A DNA stretch of 64,000 nucleotides from assembly GCF_009708175.1 (NCBI RefSeq), contig NZ_WMBB01000001.1:372001-436000 (forward strand), read 5' to 3'. The translations under genes were made by a program, and so were the position numbers. The first letter of the stretch is position 1. Each line of letters opens with the position of its first letter. The stretch is from Nocardia aurantiaca (GTDB lineage: Bacteria; Actinomycetota; Actinomycetes; Mycobacteriales; Mycobacteriaceae). Positions 61,123-64,000 of the stretch are shown one piece after another. Under the pieces are notes generated by a model, which saw only the letters and a program-made list of their open reading frames with translations, made no database searches and had not been told where the DNA came from.

Positions 61123-64000
61123 ATGGCTCTCGAACTGCCCTCGGAACTCGAATGGCTGGGCTGGATCGTCGGGGTCGAATGGCCCCAGGGCAACGAAGAC
61201 CAGATGTGGGACCTGGCCACCTACTGGAAGAACGCGGCCGACGGCCTACGTGACCAGGTCTCGGGTATCGACGCGGCCAAGTCCGCCACGCTGGCCGCGT
61301 ATGTCGACGGTGACGGCCGCGACCAGATGGCCAAGCAGTTCGATTTGATTGCTGGAACCGGCGGCAAGCAGGACGGCAACACCTCCATCCTGGATCTGGC
61401 CGGGTTCTTCGATCAGCTGAGTGACTCGGTGCACGACACCGGCACCGAGATCGAGTCGACCAAGCTGATGTTCTATTCGTCGCTGGCCATGCTGGCGATC
61501 GAGATGGCCGCGGCCTGGGTGTTTCCCCCGACGGCCCCCGCTGTGGAGGCGGCTGCGCAGGCGGCCACCCGCATCGCGGTGCGCATCATCGGCCGGGAGG
61601 CAGTCGAGCGCATCGCCGCCTATGTCGCCAGGATGGTGGGCTCGTCGCTGGCGAAATTCATGGTGCGGCACTTCGTGCTGGACGCCGGACTGGGCGTCCT
61701 GCAGGAGGTGGGCATCGAGGGGTACCAGGTCGCCGCCGGGCACCGCAGTGGCCTGGACTGGGGCAAGATCGGCGTCACGGCGATCAGCTCGGCCGCCGGT
61801 GGCATCGCGGGCGGCAAGGTCGGCAAGGCGCTCGGCGAGCACTTCGAGGGCTCGGCGATGAACCACTACCTGAGCGCGGCCATCACCGGTACCGGCGCCG
61901 GATTGGCCGGTGCGGGAGCGGGTTTCCTGGCGGGCACCGGGGCGCAGTTCGGACTCGACGTCTACCAGCACGGTTGGGGCGACGCCTTCAAGAACATGGG
62001 CAACGCCTTCACGAATTTCGACCCGCGCATGCTGACCGGTGGCATCTCCAACGGCGCCCTCTCCGGTCTGAATCACACAGCGGCGCACCAGTTCTGGGAA
62101 CCACGGGTGGCGCGCATACGAGCCGGCGTACCCGACTCCTTCAATGTCGGCTTCAGGCCCGATGCGGGCGGCACCCGTGACGTCGCCGGCAACTCGCATG
62201 GCGGCGGCCGCCTCGGTGGCGGTGATCCGGCCGCGAACACCAATGGCGGCGGCGACCTGGGCGGCAATGGTCATGTCGGCGGCGGTGATACCGGCGGACC
62301 CCAGACCCACCCCGCCGGATTCGCCGGTGACACCCACGACGCGGACCCGCGCCCCACCAACGACGGCAGTACGGCGCGCCCCGAGGGCGGCGATCCGAGC
62401 GGCACCGGCGGCTATGGCGGCTCGGACTCCCGCGCGCCCGCGGATCGCGGTATCACCGGGGATCCGGGCGCTGTGACCGGCGGTGATCACGGCGGCCAGT
62501 CCCATACCCCGTCGGACACCGGGTCGGTGGCGCACACGCCCGCCGATTCCGGCGTCCAGCCGCAGCCGCATACGCACGAAAGCCCCGGCGGCGCTCCGGA
62601 ATCCGGTGTCCAGGCGGGAACTCGTGACACACCCGCGCCCACATCGGCCGCTCCCGGACCCGCGAACACGGGGTCGGCTCCGGCCTCCTCGCCCGCTCCG
62701 GCCGCGACGACCGGCGGCGACTCGCGTGTCACCTCGACGTCGTCGGCCGCCGGTAATGCGGCGGCTTCCACCGGCGACACCGGGGGGCGCACCTCCGGTG
62801 CCACTTCGAACTCGGCCGGGGACTCGGATTCCACCTCGGTCGCGCCCGCTGATTCCGGCGCGGCGGCACCGGTCGCGGACTCGCGCGCCGCCGTCGCCGA
62901 CGGTGCCCAGGCCCTGTCCCCGCAAAGCGCCCCGGCCGCCTCGCACGATGCGGCCGCCGCCCCGGCAGTCGCCCCCGGGCCGGTCGCAGACCGCGCTGAT
63001 TCCCCGATCGTCGCCTCCTCCAATGGAACTCAGGCTCCGGGCAGCGTCGCGTCCGCCACCTCCGCTTCCGGCGCGACGGCGGCGGGCGCTCCCCAGCACG
63101 GCACGGCGACCCCCGAACCACGCGCTGTCTCCGAGACACCGCGCCCGACCAGCGATGTTCGCCCGACCGGCGAGGCCCGCCCGACGGGTGTCCGGGCGGG
63201 CGACGCCGCCGGATCTCGCGCCGAAGCCCCGCGCGCCGACGGGTCTCGCCCGGATACGGCCCGGCCCCAGGGCGCGGATTCCCGCTCGGCCACGGGAGCC
63301 CAGGCCCGTTCGACCGCCCCCGAGGCCGGTCGCGCGCCCGAGGGCAGTGCCCCGGGCGACCGCGCGGCCGTGCGGCCAGGATCGGAAGAGCCTGTCGCAC
63401 AACAGCAAGCCCGCGGATCCGAGTCTCTGGACCCCGAGGCGGAACACCCGGTCGCTCCCGAGTCCGCCGATCCGATCGCGGTCGATCAGCGCCCGGACGC
63501 GAGCGGTTCCGACTCGCATCCGACGTCGGATGGTCGTGCGGAACAGCCGGATTCCCGCACCGCCGCCCAGGAACCCCGCGAGTCGACCCTCGGCGACGAA
63601 CCAGGTTCGCGGGCCGGTCTCGCGCACGAGGATGGGGGCGATGTCCCCCGCTCGGAATCCGAATACTCGGCAGAACAGCGTGATTCGCGAGATTCCGGTC
63701 CGGAACCCACTGGCATCGGCGACAGCGACGAGCCCGTCGCGCCCCGGGAGACCCAACCGCGTGCGGACACCGCTCCGGAACGCGGCGGAGCCCTCGACCG
63801 GGTGGACGAGCATGAGGGCTCGCCCTCGGGGAACCCCGACGAGGCCCGCGATCGGGCTGCGACGGACACTCACGACCGACGCGACGGCACCGAACCCGAC
63901 GTGCAGCGTGACGAATCCGGCACGCGCCGAGACGATTCCGCACCGCCGCACGACGATTCCGCACCGCCGCAGGATGATTCCGTTCCGGCGCGCGACGATT
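61123..64000 (+). CDS. Large polymorphic-toxin-like ESX effector (3' end outside window)
   Basis: At least 959 codons from the ATG at 61123, open to the window edge. The first 60 residues (LGWIVGVEWPQGNEDQMWDL, YWKNAADGL) match the WXG100-like N-terminal domain of CpnT-type effectors. Residues about 110-330 hold hydrophobic, Gly/Ala-rich helices (FYSSLAMLAIEMAAAW, GGIAGGKVGKALGEHF, AITGTGAGLAGAGAGFLAG) that may form a membrane or channel domain. From about 345 on, the chain is low-complexity Gly/Pro/Asp/Ser/Ala linker without Cys. The toxin domain expected at the C terminus is not visible. The last gene of the ESX locus. Confidence 0.72.
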   Translation, partial: MALELPSELEWLGWIVGVEWPQGNEDQMWDLATYWKNAADGLRDQVSGIDAAKSATLAAYVDGDGRDQMAKQFDLIAGTGGKQDGNTSILDLAGFFDQLSDSVHDTGTEIESTKLMFYSSLAMLAIEMAAAWVFPPTAPAVEAAAQAATRIAVRIIGREAVERIAAYVARMVGSSLAKFMVRHFVLDAGLGVLQEVGIEGYQVAAGHRSGLDWGKIGVTAISSAAGGIAGGKVGKALGEHFEGSAMNHYLSAAITGTGAGLAGAGAGFLAGTGAQFGLDVYQHGWGDAFKNMGNAFTNFDPRMLTGGISNGALSGLNHTAAHQFWEPRVARIRAGVPDSFNVGFRPDAGGTRDVAGNSHGGGRLGGGDPAANTNGGGDLGGNGHVGGGDTGGPQTHPAGFAGDTHDADPRPTNDGSTARPEGGDPSGTGGYGGSDSRAPADRGITGDPGAVTGGDHGGQSHTPSDTGSVAHTPADSGVQPQPHTHESPGGAPESGVQAGTRDTPAPTSAAPGPANTGSAPASSPAPAATTGGDSRVTSTSSAAGNAAASTGDTGGRTSGATSNSAGDSDSTSVAPADSGAAAPVADSRAAVADGAQALSPQSAPAASHDAAAAPAVAPGPVADRADSPIVASSNGTQAPGSVASATSASGATAAGAPQHGTATPEPRAVSETPRPTSDVRPTGEARPTGVRAGDAAGSRAEAPRADGSRPDTARPQGADSRSATGAQARSTAPEAGRAPEGSAPGDRAAVRPGSEEPVAQQQARGSESLDPEAEHPVAPESADPIAVDQRPDASGSDSHPTSDGRAEQPDSRTAAQEPRESTLGDEPGSRAGLAHEDGGDVPRSESEYSAEQRDSRDSGPEPTGIGDSDEPVAPRETQPRADTAPERGGALDRVDEHEGSPSGNPDEARDRAATDTHDRRDGTEPDVQRDESGTRRDDSAPPHDDSAPPQDDSVPARDD

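Noticed and set aside
61246..63951. 901-codon open frame on the minus strand opposite the ESX effector
   Set aside because: Gly/Arg-rich composition with no motif; it mirrors the low-complexity codons of the plus-strand effector and has no Shine-Dalgarno or family.

Overview
The window is high-GC actinobacterial DNA, most likely Nocardia. It carries a mycobactin/nocobactin-type siderophore locus with IdeR iron boxes, the spc ribosomal-protein operon, Tat-exported lipoproteins and an ESX (type VII) effector locus. Functions are read from protein motifs and gene order; no database was searched.

1-25.9 kb: iron acquisition and neighbours. A lysine N-acyltransferase (MbtK-like, minus strand, cut by the window edge) diverges across an iron box from a five-gene operon: thioesterase, stand-alone ketosynthase (NbtB/MbtC), AT-KR-ACP polyketide synthase (NbtC/MbtD), a C-A-T-C-T peptide synthetase (MbtE-like) and a C-A-T-E peptide synthetase (MbtF-like). 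A convergent glycogen-debranching-like gene follows. Two more iron boxes lie between a truncated, probably non-catalytic adenylation-domain protein (minus) and a ferri-siderophore binding lipoprotein translationally coupled to a SagB/McbC-type azoline oxidase (plus). That oxidase is a good candidate for making the oxazole of nocobactin-type siderophores. A YjbR-like gene and two tandem M13 peptidase lipoproteins complete the region.

26.0-56.1 kb: a ribosomal operon split by an island. rplN-rplX-rplE-rpsN end at a very strong terminator. The expected next gene, rpsH, begins about 22.9 kb later and is followed by rplF-rplR-rpsE-rpmD-rplO, secY, adk and map. Both halves are preceded by near-identical promoters (TTGGnC, 17-bp spacer, TACACTAGACCGGTTGC). 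The intervening DNA looks accessory. It holds small secreted Ig-like proteins, a short ricin-type lectin, two Maa-type acetyltransferases, hydrolases, a small P-loop kinase, a DUF6301/TY-Chap pair, HTH/DUF397 regulators, a pRiA4b ORF-3-like protein, several broken genes and fragments of IS630, IS701 and tyrosine-recombinase genes. Ten copies of a 50-110 bp interspersed repeat, all in one orientation and usually with a hairpin core, punctuate it from 28.0 to 43.9 kb.

56.1-64.0 kb: after map come a TmrB-like kinase and dtd on the minus strand. A plus-strand ESX effector locus follows: a Pro/Asn-repeat WXG-like protein, EspG, a WXG100-like protein, a YbaB-like protein and a very large, low-complexity polymorphic-toxin-like protein that runs off the window.
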